A DNA stretch of 64,000 bases from contig QANZ01050523.1 of NCBI GenBank assembly GCA_003254925.1, positions 149,802 to 213,801 on the forward strand, written 5' to 3'. Both the position numbers and the translations under genes were made by a program. How positions within the stretch are numbered: the first letter of the stretch is position 1; each line of letters opens with the position of its first letter. Shown here in pieces: positions 13,600-25,269 of this stretch. This stretch comes from Chamaecrista fasciculata. Taxonomy: Eukaryota > Streptophyta > Magnoliopsida > Fabales > Fabaceae. Under the pieces are notes generated by a model, which did not search any database, was not told the DNA's origin, and saw only the letters and a list, made by a program, of their open reading frames with translations.

Positions 13600-13739
13600 T
13601 TTTGAGAGAAGAAGCGTGACAGTATTTCCTGAGTCTGGAGATCTGTAAGCTTGTGAGATTGTGGAGGATCATTTTCATTTACGTTACGTGATATAGCGAA
13701 AGGTAATTTGGTAAATAGAAAAAGACACTCTAAAATAAT

Positions 13740-15640
13740 AAGGTCCAATTCTCAAATTGGTCCTATATATATATCCTTTAAGTGCATTTGAGTTCTAAAT
13801 GTTCTAAAAGTTTCATATTAGTCTTAAATGTTGACATTTAGTTGCATTTTGGTTCAAAATTACTTAATGTGCTTATATCTTCTTTTTTTTTTTTTCAAAT
13901 TTAAATTTGATGAGTCAAGATCTATATGTTGCTTTTACGAGTATTTTTGCGGCCGTCAATAAATGAGGTCAAATTGGGTTTCAAAAGTGATCCACTTGTT
14001 TTATCTTGTTTCAAGTCTAAATACGACGAGTTACTCTTAGTGAGTTTTTTTGTTGCCCAATTGAGAGGGTCAGCAAATGAGATCAAATCGAGTTCCAAAA
14101 TGACCAATTTTTACTTTTTGGTCATGAACCCACTTTGAAACCTGATTTTGATCTAAACCCAAAAAAAGTGGTGTATAATCAAGTATGTCTTGTAAAAATA
14201 AGTATTATGTCGCCATTAACATCCATAAACATATTATTTTCACAAAAAAAAAATGCCTAAATATATTTATAAACATAATTGTCATATTATATGTCTCACT
14301 TTATAATTTTGAAAGACTTGATGATTTATAAGGAAATATTTGGGTTCCTAATATTTATCCTAATTCTATTTTGGTTTTTCTTTTTTTTTTGGTTCCATTT
14401 TGTTCGTTAATGTTTATTAAAAGTTTTATTTTGATTTGTAATTATTAAGTATGACTATGTTTCTTTTGTTTAAGTCTGAATGCTACAAAATTAGAGATAA
14501 TGATTACATGACTTGACGAGTTCTTTGAATGTTTAGTTGGGGCCGTTAGGGGTGTACACCAATGGTCCGCCCTGGCCAAACCCGGCGGACCCGGCCTGGC
14601 CCGGGGTACCCCCATTTTAAAAAAAAAAAAATTAATTTTTTACTATACATATTTATATTTTATACTATTAAATATTTTTTTAATGGTAAGAATTACATAT
14701 CTATTATTATTTTTATCAATTGTATATTAAAAATATACATAAAATATATATTTAATCTTAATAAAATCAACATTTTTTTTAACAATTAAGTCAAATTAAA
14801 TGTCTTTATTATTAAAAACAACATTAAATTGATCTAAAGTTAATTGTTTTACCAATATATGCAAGTTAAAATATATATAGAATGAATAAATTTTTTTTTT
14901 TAAAAAAGTTTTTGGCCTGGCCGGACCCGGTCAGACCCGACCCGGCCCGTGTACACCCCTAGGGGCCGTCAACAAAGGAGATTAAATAAGGTTTGAAATC
15001 GAGTCCGAAAGTAGGTCATTTGTTTCATGAAATTAGTCATATCTCTATTGTTTTAAGTTTGAATATGATGAAATCAGATTTATGAGTTACTTTGACAAGT
15101 TCTTTTGCTTTTAAGTTTAGACCGTCAGCAAATGAGGTAAAATAGTATTTTGAAAGTTAGTATTGATGTTTTGATCAAACTCACGTTCAAAATATTATTT
15201 GATCTCGTTTGTCGACTATTCCAATTGGATAAAGAAAAAACTCATCAATAGTAACTCGTAGTTCTTATTTTGTCACATCCCTACATGAAACCAGAGAGAC
15301 ATGACAAATTTTATGAAATGAGCAGTCTGCTTTTGGGCCTAATTTTAGGTCCGATTTGACCTTATTTGTCGACAATCTCAATTGAGCAGAGGAAAACTCA
15401 TCAAGAAAAATCTGTAGCTTTGATTTTGTCGTATTTAAACATGAAACGAAAAATATATGACCACATTCAGTAGTTATGGACCAATTGTGAAAATTATTAA
15501 GGACCAAAACAGAACTTTAGAAAGACAATAAGGACCAAAACAAGACAGAAAAAACATTATTACATTAGAGACCAAAATGAAATTTAGGGTAAACATTAGG
15601 CAACAAAATGAGGTTTTGGCCTAGTATTTATATTTTAAAT
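13740..15640. repeat. Array of degenerate repeats with inverted ends
   Basis: Phrases built on 'gtcaacaaatgaggtcaaat' recur on the plus strand near 13950, 14080, 14970 and 15120, and on the minus strand near 15200 and 15360. The outer parts resemble inverted ends of a MULE-like element. A complete hAT element (14547-14961) is inserted in the middle. No coding function is supported; the short open frames are products of the repeat. Confidence 0.5.
14547..14961 (+). mobile_element. Non-autonomous hAT element, GC-motif family, copy 1
   Basis: The ends TAGGGGTGTACAC and GTGTACACCCCTA are inverted repeats, flanked on both sides by the identical 8-bp duplication GGGGCCGT (14539-14546 and 14962-14969), which is diagnostic of hAT-type insertion. 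Just inside the ends are runs of GGCC/CCGG-rich sequence (GACCCGG, GGCCTGG), and the 250-bp core is very AT-rich. There is no transposase. The copy at 20505-20982 has the same core in opposite orientation. Confidence 0.9.
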
Positions 15641-15689
15641 AATAATAAAAACTCCCTCAGACTTCACAAAGTTTTTAGGTCGACATTTC

Positions 15690-16338
15690 CCGAACCCCCA
15701 ATTCGCCCACTGTGCTTTTAGAGTGTAAACGCCGTCTTCTCTCGCCGACGTCTTCTCTCGCCGTCTTCCGCCGTAGCCCACCGTCGTCTTCCATCGCGTT
15801 CTCTCGCGCGTGACATTATAAGGTTCGCTTCTCTTATTATACGTTTCTTCCTTGTTCTTCCGATTTTTGCATCTCGAGTGCTGGAATGAGGTTTATTGCT
15901 TACCTATTTCTGTGGATCATGTTTGATGTATGTAAATATTATTCTTGTAAGAACCTTTTTGCGTTAATAATGCGTGAAATTATTTTTGGTTGGAAGGCCA
16001 ATTAATTGATGTGTCTCATTACAGTTCTTCATAACTAGTGCTGTTTACCAGTTCATCAACACCTTATGGCTTATGCTAGTTAAATAATTCGGTTATTATC
16101 TTGTTATGAAATTCATTTGTATATAAAAATAACCAGAATAAGTAGTTATGAAGTATGAACTTATATAACTAGTTTGTAAAGATCTAGTAGTCTTGATGGA
16201 TTTGTTCAATCTGAATTTCTTATAGTTTTTTGTATTGTGGAATAGTTTTCATGTCTATGTTTAACTATGTTTGTATATACTGCTTTCTTCTTCTTATTTT
16301 TTTTTTTCTTTTGTAAATAATATTGCAGATATAGAGTT
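15690..16338 (+). other. 5' UTR and leader intron of the mL54 gene
   Basis: A GC-richer leader around 15700-15820 precedes a likely donor (AAG|GTTCG) near 15823. The T-rich acceptor TATTGCAG ends at 16328, 10 nt before the start codon at 16339. This suggests an intron of about 500 bp in the 5' UTR. The transcription start was not located. Confidence 0.6.
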
Positions 16339-16734
16339 ATGGCAATGAACCATGTAAGGTTGGTAAGAGGCTTCCTTGTTTCCAAAGAGGGCATTGGAGT
16401 GGCATGCCATAGAACTTTTGCTACAGGTAAGGCAAAAAAAGGATCAAAAGGGGGTGCAGCAGCTGATGCACCAAAAGCATCTATACTTAGCAAAGAAGTC
16501 AAGTCAACTACCGTTGTTGGTGCCAACATCCTGAAGGATGGATCGGATCCAAAGATACTTTCTGATTCTGAATATCCTGATTGGCTGTGGCGTCTGCTTG
16601 ATAAACGCCCGGCATTGAGTGAATTGAGAAGGAAGAATGTTGAAACACTCCCTTACGAAGATTTAAGACGCTTTGTTAAGCTTGACAACCGAGCAAGAAT
16701 CAAAGAAAACAACTCTGTCAAGGCCAAGAACTGA
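16339..16734 (+). CDS. MRPL54: Mitochondrial large-subunit ribosomal protein mL54 (L37/L54 family)
   Basis: The 131-residue product is a component of the large subunit of the mitochondrial ribosome, known as L37 in yeast and L54 in animals. The start is supported by a basic, hydroxyl-rich N-terminal presequence (about residues 1-30, MAMNHVRLVRGFLVSKEG...). A low-complexity Lys/Gly/Ala stretch follows (32-48). The conserved core is about residues 58-125: GANILKDGSDPKILSDSEYP, then DWLWRLLDKRP, the LRRKN motif and a basic C-terminus with LDNRARIKENN. The core WLWRLLDKRPALSELRRKN is typical of plant homologues. The coding sequence is a single exon, with an intron in the 5' UTR. Length and sequence look intact, so it is probably functional. 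Confidence 0.93.
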   Translation: MAMNHVRLVRGFLVSKEGIGVACHRTFATGKAKKGSKGGAAADAPKASILSKEVKSTTVVGANILKDGSDPKILSDSEYPDWLWRLLDKRPALSELRRKNVETLPYEDLRRFVKLDNRARIKENNSVKAKN

Positions 16735-18000
16735 TTTCAAAATAGGGAAAACAGAAAAGATGGTAAGGGATGTTATTTCTTTATTCAAGTATAATGAATC
16801 TGTCTTTGGGATTTTTGTGTAATGTACTTACACTTTTTGTGGAGAAACATAAAATGAAGACATGATTTAGCGCTGTGCACTGCTTCTTTTCTATTTTCAA
16901 TCCTACTTTTCCTGGGATTTTTTAGGATGATCACAATTTATAAGCTTTGTTGATTGAAAAGATCTAATAAGTAGCATAACGTAGGAACCAGATGTTCTTC
17001 ACCTTATGTGGTTTGTATGTGACTCTTGAGGTTCTCTATCTCTTAGTCAGCAATAGATTGCCAATTGCAGAAGCTTTTGTGGTTTATTATTTGATAGTCA
17101 CCTCCTATTCAGTACTTCTGTTAGGATTAGATTTATATAGATTACAAGTATCTGGACTATCCTATATCAGGTTTAGAATTATTGATTGCCATTATATATT
17201 TTGAATGCTGTTTATTTTCACATATTGTCTTTGGGTGTTTGAACTTGAGACCTGTTTTTATGAACCTAAGTAGACAGTTCTCCAGATAAAACATATAATC
17301 TTCCTGGCTGCAGTACTGTACTAACTGCCAAAGGTTAAAAGTATATCCTTACAAGGAAGGGCCACTAAACGTTCAGTTCTGGTATATTTGCTATTTATTT
17401 GGGAGACAATGGCTTTTGGCTAAATGTTAGAATAAGAATGAAAATGAAATGAAAGAGATAGAAGATGGTAATGAATGATTCAGTTTCAGATTTTCAAGTA
17501 GAATAGAGAAAGGGCAAAGATAGGGTGAAACTCCAATCCTAGACTGTTATATACTCCAACCTTATAACAGAAAGAAGGACTAAAATAAACTAGCAAAGTC
17601 CAGTACAATTGGTAGATAATTGAGTTTTCTAAGTATGATATTCCAAGTGTGATTAGGACCGTGTGTATAGGAAAGACATAGTAGAGACAAAACCTACCTC
17701 AAGAGGAATAGTCTTTGACTATTTGTTGAGGGATGTCGTATGGTTCCTACCAAAAATTAAGGCTCCGTTTGCTACACATGAAATGAGTTTTACATTGTAA
17801 AACTACACGAATTTCGAGATTTTCATGTGTTTGGTATGGTAATTTAAGCTATGTAGAGTGGATTACAATGTAAAGGGTTTTACATTACATAGGCCATTTT
17901 TCTTTACTTCACATTTCTGATGTAATCCAAGTCTACCTAGGGAATTATGGTAGAATTCCTAATTTGCCCCTCTCACTCTCATCCCATTTTCCCCCCCTAA
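16735..18000. other. 3' UTR of mL54 and gene-free sequence
   Basis: The first 100-150 bp probably hold the 3' UTR of the upstream gene (AATGAA-type A-rich motifs near 16850). Beyond that no gene is supported. A phrase beginning GGCTCCGTTTGCTACACATG at 17761 looks like the terminus of a DNA transposon, but its partner was not found. Confidence 0.4.
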
Positions 18001-18045
18001 GGTGGCCGGCGACAGCGGCGGCGGTTGACGGCGGCGCCGGCCACC
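18001..18045. repeat. GC-rich perfect hairpin next to an ambiguous base
   Basis: GGTGGCCGGCG (18001-18011) is the exact reverse complement of CGCCGGCCACC (18035-18045), with a 23-base GC-rich loop. An N follows at 18055. The hairpin marks the point where the sequence changes into LTR-related DNA, and it may have caused the assembly ambiguity. Confidence 0.7.
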
Positions 18046-18189
18046 TTGGACCACNAATCCGTGAGTGATCGTTCGGTAACCGGAAGAACGACTTAACCTC
18101 AGTACCTCCATGTACGTGATCCGTTTGTCCTACGATATCTTGGTCATGGACTAGGCACATGTATGTCATCCATAATCCAGACCTCAACT

Positions 18190-19153
18190 TTCTCGATTCC
18201 TTGAGTAAGTCCCAATTCGGGGACGTGCCACAAGTAGACTGCCTCCGACCCTGGAGGTGGGGAGTTACTCGTTCTCGCGGGATAGGCCTTTTGCAGGACC
18301 TTCGATCTCACTCACCAGTAACGGGGGCGCCACCCATGGGTTTTATGATTAAAACGTATTTCAGATTTGTGAAAGAGTTTTGAATGATTACAAAGATTGA
18401 AATTTATGGAATTTTCACCAAATTTGGTAGTATGTGATCTATGTGACTATTCGAGTTATGATTCATATTATGAGAATTGAATGTGTTATGATTTTTGACT
18501 ATGAAAAGTGATGATAAAGATACTTGATTTGTTTATATGTATTTGAATTATGATTGTACTATGTGCACACATTATTATTTTGAAAACTAGTGGAGATACC
18601 TTGCCCTCCACGACTAGAATAGGTTGGATTACCCATTGAGTCTCTTGACTCTCCCCGTTGTTTACTATTTCCAGTTTCGGGTGGCAGGAACAATTTACCA
18701 GTGTTGTCTAGACCTTCTTGGATTTCCACATACTTGTTCGTGTGGATAATTCGACCTGATTATATGATTCTGATATGTTTGTCTTATGTATTTGACTCTA
18801 GAAGTGCTCCGTTAGATTTACAGTCAGGGAAGTGTTATATTTACTTCTTAGCGGGTTTGTTATGAGAGTAAAGTTCAGTGTGGTCTATTGTGGATTTTCA
18901 CGAGAGTAGAGCTCTATTTGAATTTATGTAATTGAAATGGTTGTTGTATACGTATGGACCCACCTATTTATAGGGAAAATTCTACAGGAAGTTCTACTCA
19001 AACTTGATCTTGATAAATGAATTATAAGTCACTAATAAATGTATGTCTTAAATTGCTTTGCGTAATGGTATATGATGATGTTAGGCTTACGGGCCATAGG
19101 GATTATTCCTTATGGTTCTTGCTGGTCATGGATTCTGTCAGGGGTTGGTGACA
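18190..19153 (+). mobile_element. Ty3/gypsy LTR fragment
   Basis: This block matches, in inverted orientation, the LTR at 60543 onward. Shared landmarks are 'acgggggcgccacccatggg' (about 18319 versus 61283-61305), a GCGGGATAGGCC stretch, and the end GGTTGGTGACA against GGGTCGTGACA. The 5' part of the LTR is missing and no internal region follows, so it is a truncated solo LTR. Confidence 0.7.
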
Positions 19154-19371
19154 CTTGTTATGTGATAATACTTGTTAGTTTTACTCTATGACTTCAAATA
19201 TTTGAATTTTATATTATCGACAAATATTATTAAGTTACAAGATACGTAGACTTGCAACTTGTTTGAAAACAAGGTTTTAAAAACATGAATTAACATTATA
19301 TGACCATTTTGGAAATAATATTAAATTATCTACGAAAAATTATATATGGAAAATGTTTATAATTTTTAAAA

Positions 19372-19760
19372 TATTAGCTATAGAATAGCTACTAATTAGT
19401 TAGGAAACTTAGCTACAGACATTAACCACGAATTAGCTACGAACATTAATTATGGATTAGCTACCAATTAGCTAGGGTTTTCAGTCATTTTATTAAATGA
19501 ATAGCTACAATTTTGCTACGAATTAGCTATGAAATAAAAAATATTAGTTAGGAAATAGTTACGGAATCATCTACGGATTAACTACATATTAGATGCAACT
19601 TTATTATGGATTAACTACAAAAAATTTCATAGCTAATTAGTTAATAATGAGGGGCTACGGACAATTCTATAACAAATTTGTAGTAAATCCATAGCAAAAT
19701 AATTTAACTATAAATTAGCTACAGAATGGTCCGTAGCTAAACACATTTTTTCTTACAGTG
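19372..19760 (-). mobile_element. CACTA (En/Spm) transposon terminus
   Basis: Read on the minus strand the fragment starts CACTGTAAGAAAAAATGTG, the classical CACTA terminal form. It is followed by many direct and inverted copies of TAGCTACGGA, AATTAGCTA and similar motifs, which match the subterminal repeats of this superfamily. No second end and no transposase were found, so this is an isolated end, probably cut by the LTR insertion to its left. Confidence 0.7.
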
Positions 19761-19967
19761 ATATACATAACTCAAATATATTTATGAACGAATCAGTATA
19801 TCTCATAAGCTTTCTTTATAGCTAAAAGTCATAACATAGTCAAATCTCATGATAAGTCTCAAAATCTGAAAATCTGAATGGTCATATAAAGCACATAGAA
19901 TCATGATTTCTCACATTCACATATATCCATGCACCCAAATTAGAATATGATCATATATGATTTAATT

Positions 19968-21704
19968 GAGGCTATGTTTGAGAGACCCTAATCCTAATCC
20001 AATCTCATTCAATCTTAATCTCATCCTAGGATTGGATGAGCAGTACTGGTTGGGTTTTTTTTTGGAACCTCCATCTCATCTCATCTCATCTACATCATCA
20101 TCTCATTCACAACATCATCTCATTTTCTCTTACAATTACTAATCTATCCATACTTACACACCTATAATTACTTATACTTTAATACAAATATAAAAAAGAG
20201 AACTAGACAAAATAATAATTTTACGTACCCTCATTTATTACACTTATAATTTTCTCTCTCTATCTATCATTTCTCATCATTTTTTTATCTTTTTCACTCA
20301 TACATTTTTTCTCTTTCTCTCTCTCTCCACACACATACACCTCTCTCTCTCTTTCACACACCCCACACACACTCTTATTTATATATATATATATAATTTA
20401 TATTAATTTAATTAAACAAAAAATTTATAATATTATTATTTTTTTAGTTGCAATATTTCTCATTCTTCAATCATGCTTGTCTCTTATATTATTATAGAAA
20501 GAGTTAGGCATGTTCACGGGCCGGGTCCACGGCTGGGTCGGGTCACCGGGTCCACCAGGGTCCGGCCGGGCCAAATTTTTTTTTAAAATTTTATTTATTT
20601 ATTCTATATATATTTTAACTTATATATATTGGTAAAACAATTAATTTTGGATCAATTTAATGATGTTTTTATCAATAAAGACATTTAATTTGACTTAATT
20701 GTTAAAAAAATGTTGATTTAATTAAGATTAAATATATATTTTATGTATATTTTTAATATACAATTGATAAAAATAATAATAGATATGTATTTCTTACAAT
20801 TAAAAAAATATTTAGTAGTATAAAATATAAAAATAGTATAATAAAAAGTAAAAAAAAAAAAAAAAAAAATTGGGGGTACCCCGGGCCGGGCCGGGTCTAG
20901 ACTAGCTAGACCCGGACCCGGCTCGAACACCATCGGGCCGGGCCGGGTCCGCCGGGTTGGACTGGGTCCATGAACACCCCTAGAAAGAGTAATGTTGGGT
21001 CCATGAATATTAGGCCATATATTTAGGACCAAAATGAACCTTTCACCACACATTTTATTACAATTTAGTGTTGTTTTGTAATTTGCTATTTGGTCCTCAA
21101 ACTATTATTTGTTATTTTTTTGTCGTTGAATTTCATAAATAGACCCCATTATTAATGATTGAGGTTTTCTACAAGGCCCGAGTTATCATTTACACATGTT
21201 AGAGATTGATTAATTGGAACAGTTCGAATTTATGGACCAAATTGTATTTTTAAAAATAATTTCAATATTATTTTCATTTTGGCCCATAATCTCATCCACT
21301 TGGATTTGGATTGACCCCTAACCCTCAATCCAAAATTTTCTCATCCTCACAATTTCCAATACCATATCACACTTCCCAATATCATCTCATCTCAATCTCA
21401 TTTCAATCAAAACACAACCAAACACCTATCATCTCATCTCATTATCTCCATCTCATCTCATTATTTCCTACCATTTCTACCCCTATACAAATTATAAAAA
21501 TCCATCAACTTATTTCTACCAACCACAATCATTACATACCCTTTTATATAATTTCACACCCTATTTAACATCATTATCACTAAAATCACCCAAACACCAA
21601 TACATCATCTCATCTCATCCAATTAAAAAATAATCTCATCCCATCCATTTGGATGAGATTGGATGAGATTGGATTAAAATTAAAGGTCTCCCAAATAGAC
21701 CCTC
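19968..21704. mobile_element. Inverted-repeat element with GGATGAGAT-rich ends
   Basis: The left end GAGGCTATGTTTGAGAGACC and the reverse complement of the right end, GAGGGTCTATTTGGGAGACC, match in 16 of 20 positions. Both are followed by 'ccaatctcatc' repeats: the left arm carries TCATC runs and the right arm GGATGAGATT. The form resembles Tourist/Harbinger or hAT MITE ends, but no target duplication was confirmed. A hAT element (20505-20982) is nested inside. The remaining interior has no recognised gene. Confidence 0.6.
20505..20982 (-). mobile_element. Non-autonomous hAT element, GC-motif family, copy 2
   Basis: The element runs from TAGGCATGTTCA to TGAACACCCCTA and is flanked by the perfect 8-bp duplication GAAAGAGT (20497-20504 and 20983-20990). 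Its AT-rich core is the reverse complement of the core of the element at 14547-14961. Subterminal blocks are packed with GGGCCGG, CCGGGTCC and GACCCGG. It has no coding capacity. Confidence 0.9.
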
Positions 21705-23230
21705 AGGGTTATGTTTATTTAATTATATGCTCATTAATTTTATTGTTTAATTAGTAGTTTAGTACTAATTCACGGTTCTGTTTATTTTAATAAAATACTT
21801 CTAACAACACACACATTATAACACCTATAAGTTATATAGGATAGGGCTAACAAGTAACATGACAAAGATTTACATAAAATTAAGTTGTTAAAAATTAAAA
21901 TTAAATACTAGAATACCAATTAATTCATATGCTTCCATGACCAAAAGTCTTTTTACCCTCTAGCTACTCTAGATTCTGACGTGTTCAACTTTCTTTAATA
22001 CTTTCTTGAGTTTTTCTTTTCTTGAATTTGAAAAACAAGTGTATTTGAATTAGATGCTAATGGACACGAATTTCAACACACACACATGCCATTATATGAG
22101 CCAAGGTTACTCATAATGTTGTCTTTATAGGATCATCTCTTATGTATCATCTAAATTTCCACACCTAACTTCACCTAACGACAATCAAGGATCGATTGTA
22201 TTTTAATAAAATCAAAAGAGACAATCAGAAAAAACGAAAAATCCCATTATATAATTGGAGAATACTTTAGCATAGGTCGGCTTGTTTTCTAGTCATAGAG
22301 GTCATTTAATTTTTGTTAGTAAAAAATTAATCAAAAGAGGATAAATTAGTTATTTAAAAAGTTGAAAGCTCTTTCCATCTTTTAAGAGATTCCTTTAAAA
22401 ATCAGAGAAATGCAAAAGGCAATCTTAACGTATTAATAATTGAGGTAATTATATATACAAGTGTGCAACCCTATTCTACAACATTCCAGGAGAGTAATAT
22501 ACACATCATCAATTGTATAATCGTACGAATATTTATACTAACAATCTATAATAGATTTTGGGCAGCTCATTCTCTATTAGTTTTCATTAAAAAAAATTAT
22601 AGGATTAATAGCAATAACAGTTAATTTTAACTTTGAATCAATGTAAAATTTAACTAATTATAAAATTATAAAAAAAATTAGTTTTTGAATGAAAATTTTA
22701 ACAAAAGAGATTTTGCATATAATAATTTTTCAACACTTCTTAAAATTTTTTCATATAATAATTACAATTCAAGAGATTTTGCATATTTTATTCTTGTATA
22801 AATAAGATAAATTTTATAATTGAATACAAACATTTGATGTGGTCCAATAAACTTGTTACTTGCTTATTAAAAAAAAACTTGTTACTTTATTTATATATTT
22901 AGAGNACAATCTGATATCTAAACAATATTTAATTTCATTCCTTTACCAAAAAAAAAATATTTAATTTCATTCAAATATCTTTCATCATCAATTATCATTT
23001 TTAGCTCTACACAAATTTAAAATATCCTTACAATTATTTAAACTAACTAAAATCGTTATATATCTTTTGAAATAATTTCATATCCAACTATCCTCAAATA
23101 TCTCAAAAGATATCAAACATTATTTTATCGCATCATTCCAATATCTAAATTCTCTAAAATCTCTCCCATACCATATTTAAATACACTGAAAATGCCAAAT
23201 CCCAATTCAAACTCAATTCTCTAATGGTCT
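21705..23230. other. AT-rich intergenic stretch
   Basis: Nothing beyond scattered short phrases is recognised. One ambiguous base occurs at 22905. The GC content rises after about 23240, where the leader of the next gene begins. Confidence 0.5.
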
Positions 23231-23239
23231 AACCCTACC

Positions 23240-24095
23240 GATCCCTAAAGTGTGAAGCAGAAAACACCGTGAGAGAAGTCGGAAAGCGCCGCGAGGGAAG
23301 TCGGAAAACGCCGTCGTTTGTGCTCGTCGACGGTGGAGTGGCTAGTCTCGTTGTCTCTGCTTCTTTCAGGCCTTGTTTTAGGTAGAAAAGACTAGTTGTT
23401 CATTGTTCTGAATTATGCTTATTGGTTTAATGATTCAATGATCAATCATCAATCTGTGTCATTTGTGGAGTTTCGAAAGTTGAAATCTAAGAAACCGATG
23501 TATTTGCTTTGTGTGGTCTTTATCACATTTTGATAGTGACTTTGTTGATGATGTAAATTTAATTGCTTGTAATGAATTCCCTTGTTTTGGGGTGTAACAA
23601 AAACGGTCAAACGATGAAGCTTCTTTTGATGGGTCAGATAATAGCTTGAGTTTTTTTTTTTTTTTCTCCCTAATGGACTACGTTTAGATGCATTTTGGTG
23701 CTTCGGTTTTTCTTCCAGGATGTTGACCAAATTTCTCAGCCATGAAATTGAAACTTGGTTCATCAGACAACTACAGTTAAGATAAGATCATAATCAATTC
23801 ATCATGAGCTGAAATTTTGTTTTGATGATTGTTTGGTGTGCTGCATTGTTTAATCAGGATGCTGAAATTTTGCTTGATTTGTTTTATTTTTAGACAACTA
23901 CAGTCCTTAAAGTTATTATTGTTTAGTACTTTTGATTTTGTTTTCCTTAAAGTACTTGAAACTAAAACTTGGAGAAAGTGTTGAAGTTGTTATTTTAGTA
24001 ATTTTGAAGTTGTTGTTAAGAATATTGAGAATTTTTGTTGAAATTTCTGAAATTTTCTTCTTCCTCTCCAAGCAGGTTCTACACAATCCTGAACG
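23240..24095 (+). other. 5' UTR and leader intron of the Crooked neck-like gene
   Basis: A GC-richer leader near 23260-23380 ends at a possible donor TTTTAG|GTAGAA (about 23381). The acceptor CCAAGCAG ends at 24075, leaving 20 nt before the ATG at 24096. This suggests a leader intron of about 0.7 kb. It is inferred from splice-site form only. Confidence 0.5.
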
Positions 24096-25269
24096 ATGTA
24101 TTCAGCCAAAGATGCTGACCCAAGCCTTGGGTACTTGGCGAGGAAAGATACTGAGGTGAAGCTACCTCGGCCCACAAGGGTAAAGAACAAAAATCCGGCC
24201 CCGGTCCAAATCACAGCCGAGCAGATTCTTCGGGAGGCTCGAGAGCTACAAAAGGCTGAAATCCGCCCTCCCAAGCAGATGATTACCAATCCCACCGAGC
24301 TTGCTGAGTACCGTCTACGCAAACGGACAGAGTTTGAGGACCTAATCAGACGGCGACAGAATGCAAGTGTTTGGATCAAGTATGCTGAATGGGAAGCATT
24401 ACAGAAAGACTTCAAACGTTCTCGTTCTGTTTGGGAAAGAGCCCTAGATGTGGATTACAAGAATCACACACTGTGGATCAAATATGCCGAGGTAGAGATG
24501 AAGAACAAATTCATAAACCATGCCAGGAATGTTTGGGATCGAGCTGTTACCCATTTGCCAAGAGTTGATCAATTGTGGTCCAAATATATTCACATGGAGG
24601 AGATGCTTGGCAATGTGGCTGGTGCAAGGCAAATTTTTGAGAGGTGGATGAGTTGGATGCCTGACCAGCAGGGATGGCTCTCTTACATCAAGTTCGAGCG
24701 CAGATGTAATGAAATTGAGCGAGCTAGAGGAATATTTGAGCGATTTTTACTGTGTCATCCAAATGTTGGTGCTTGGCTACATTATGCCAAGTTTGAGATG
24801 AAGAATGGGGAGGTGGCAAAAGCAAGAAATGTTTATGAAAGGGCAGTGGAGAAGCTGGTTGGTGATGAGGAAGCAGAGCAGCTATTTGTTGCATTTGCTG
24901 AGTTTGAGCAGCTGGGTGATGTTAGTTTGGTCCAGTCTAAGTTGCCCAAGAAGCTGAAGAGGAGAAGGCCAATATCAATAGAAGATGGTGCTGCTGGGTA
25001 TGTAACTAACTCCTTGAATTCCTTTTTGATTGGTTTCTAATAAATTTGTTTACACGGGATTCATATTATAACTTTAAAAGTCATTCATCCATATTCCCAT
25101 CTCAATTTCTACTGATGCAAACAAATGGTAGAACGTATAAGTGAATTGTTTTCCTACTTTCCTGTCTAATAAAGTTTTATTTGGCAGCTTTGAAGAAAAT
25201 CAGACGACCAATATGAAGAATATCTTGGAAGCAGCATATAGATGGAAGAAACAAAAAATTGTCCTCTGA
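24096..25269 (+). CDS. Internally deleted Crooked neck (Clf1/Syf3)-like splicing factor
   Basis: Crooked neck is a core spliceosome scaffold made of HAT (half-a-TPR) repeats, about 700 residues long in plants. The N-terminus is canonical (YLARKDTEVKLPRPTRVKNK, then QITAEQILREARE). Five HAT repeats follow at about residues 92-120, 126-155, 159-188, 193-221 and 227-256, plus a partial sixth ending AFAEFE at 271. The text then jumps to the family C-terminal motif GDVSLVQSKLPKKLKRRR (274-291), so about half of the protein is missing in frame. A likely GT/AG intron (24998-25187) joins exon 24096-24997 to 25188-25269, giving 327 residues ending in the family motif ILEAAYRWKKQK. Unspliced, the frame stops after 314 residues at 25040. 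The usual acidic end (SDDD) is present one frame over at 25265-25279, a sign of a small indel. It could be a transcribed short paralogue or a pseudogene. Confidence 0.85.

Noticed and set aside
16992..17204. 70-residue hydrophobic frame downstream of mL54
   Set aside because: No recognisable family and no splice or promoter context; AT-rich DNA often gives hydrophobic frames by chance.
18159..18383. 74-residue plus-strand frame near the LTR fragment
   Set aside because: It lies inside LTR-like sequence that is non-coding in the related copy at 60543-61920.
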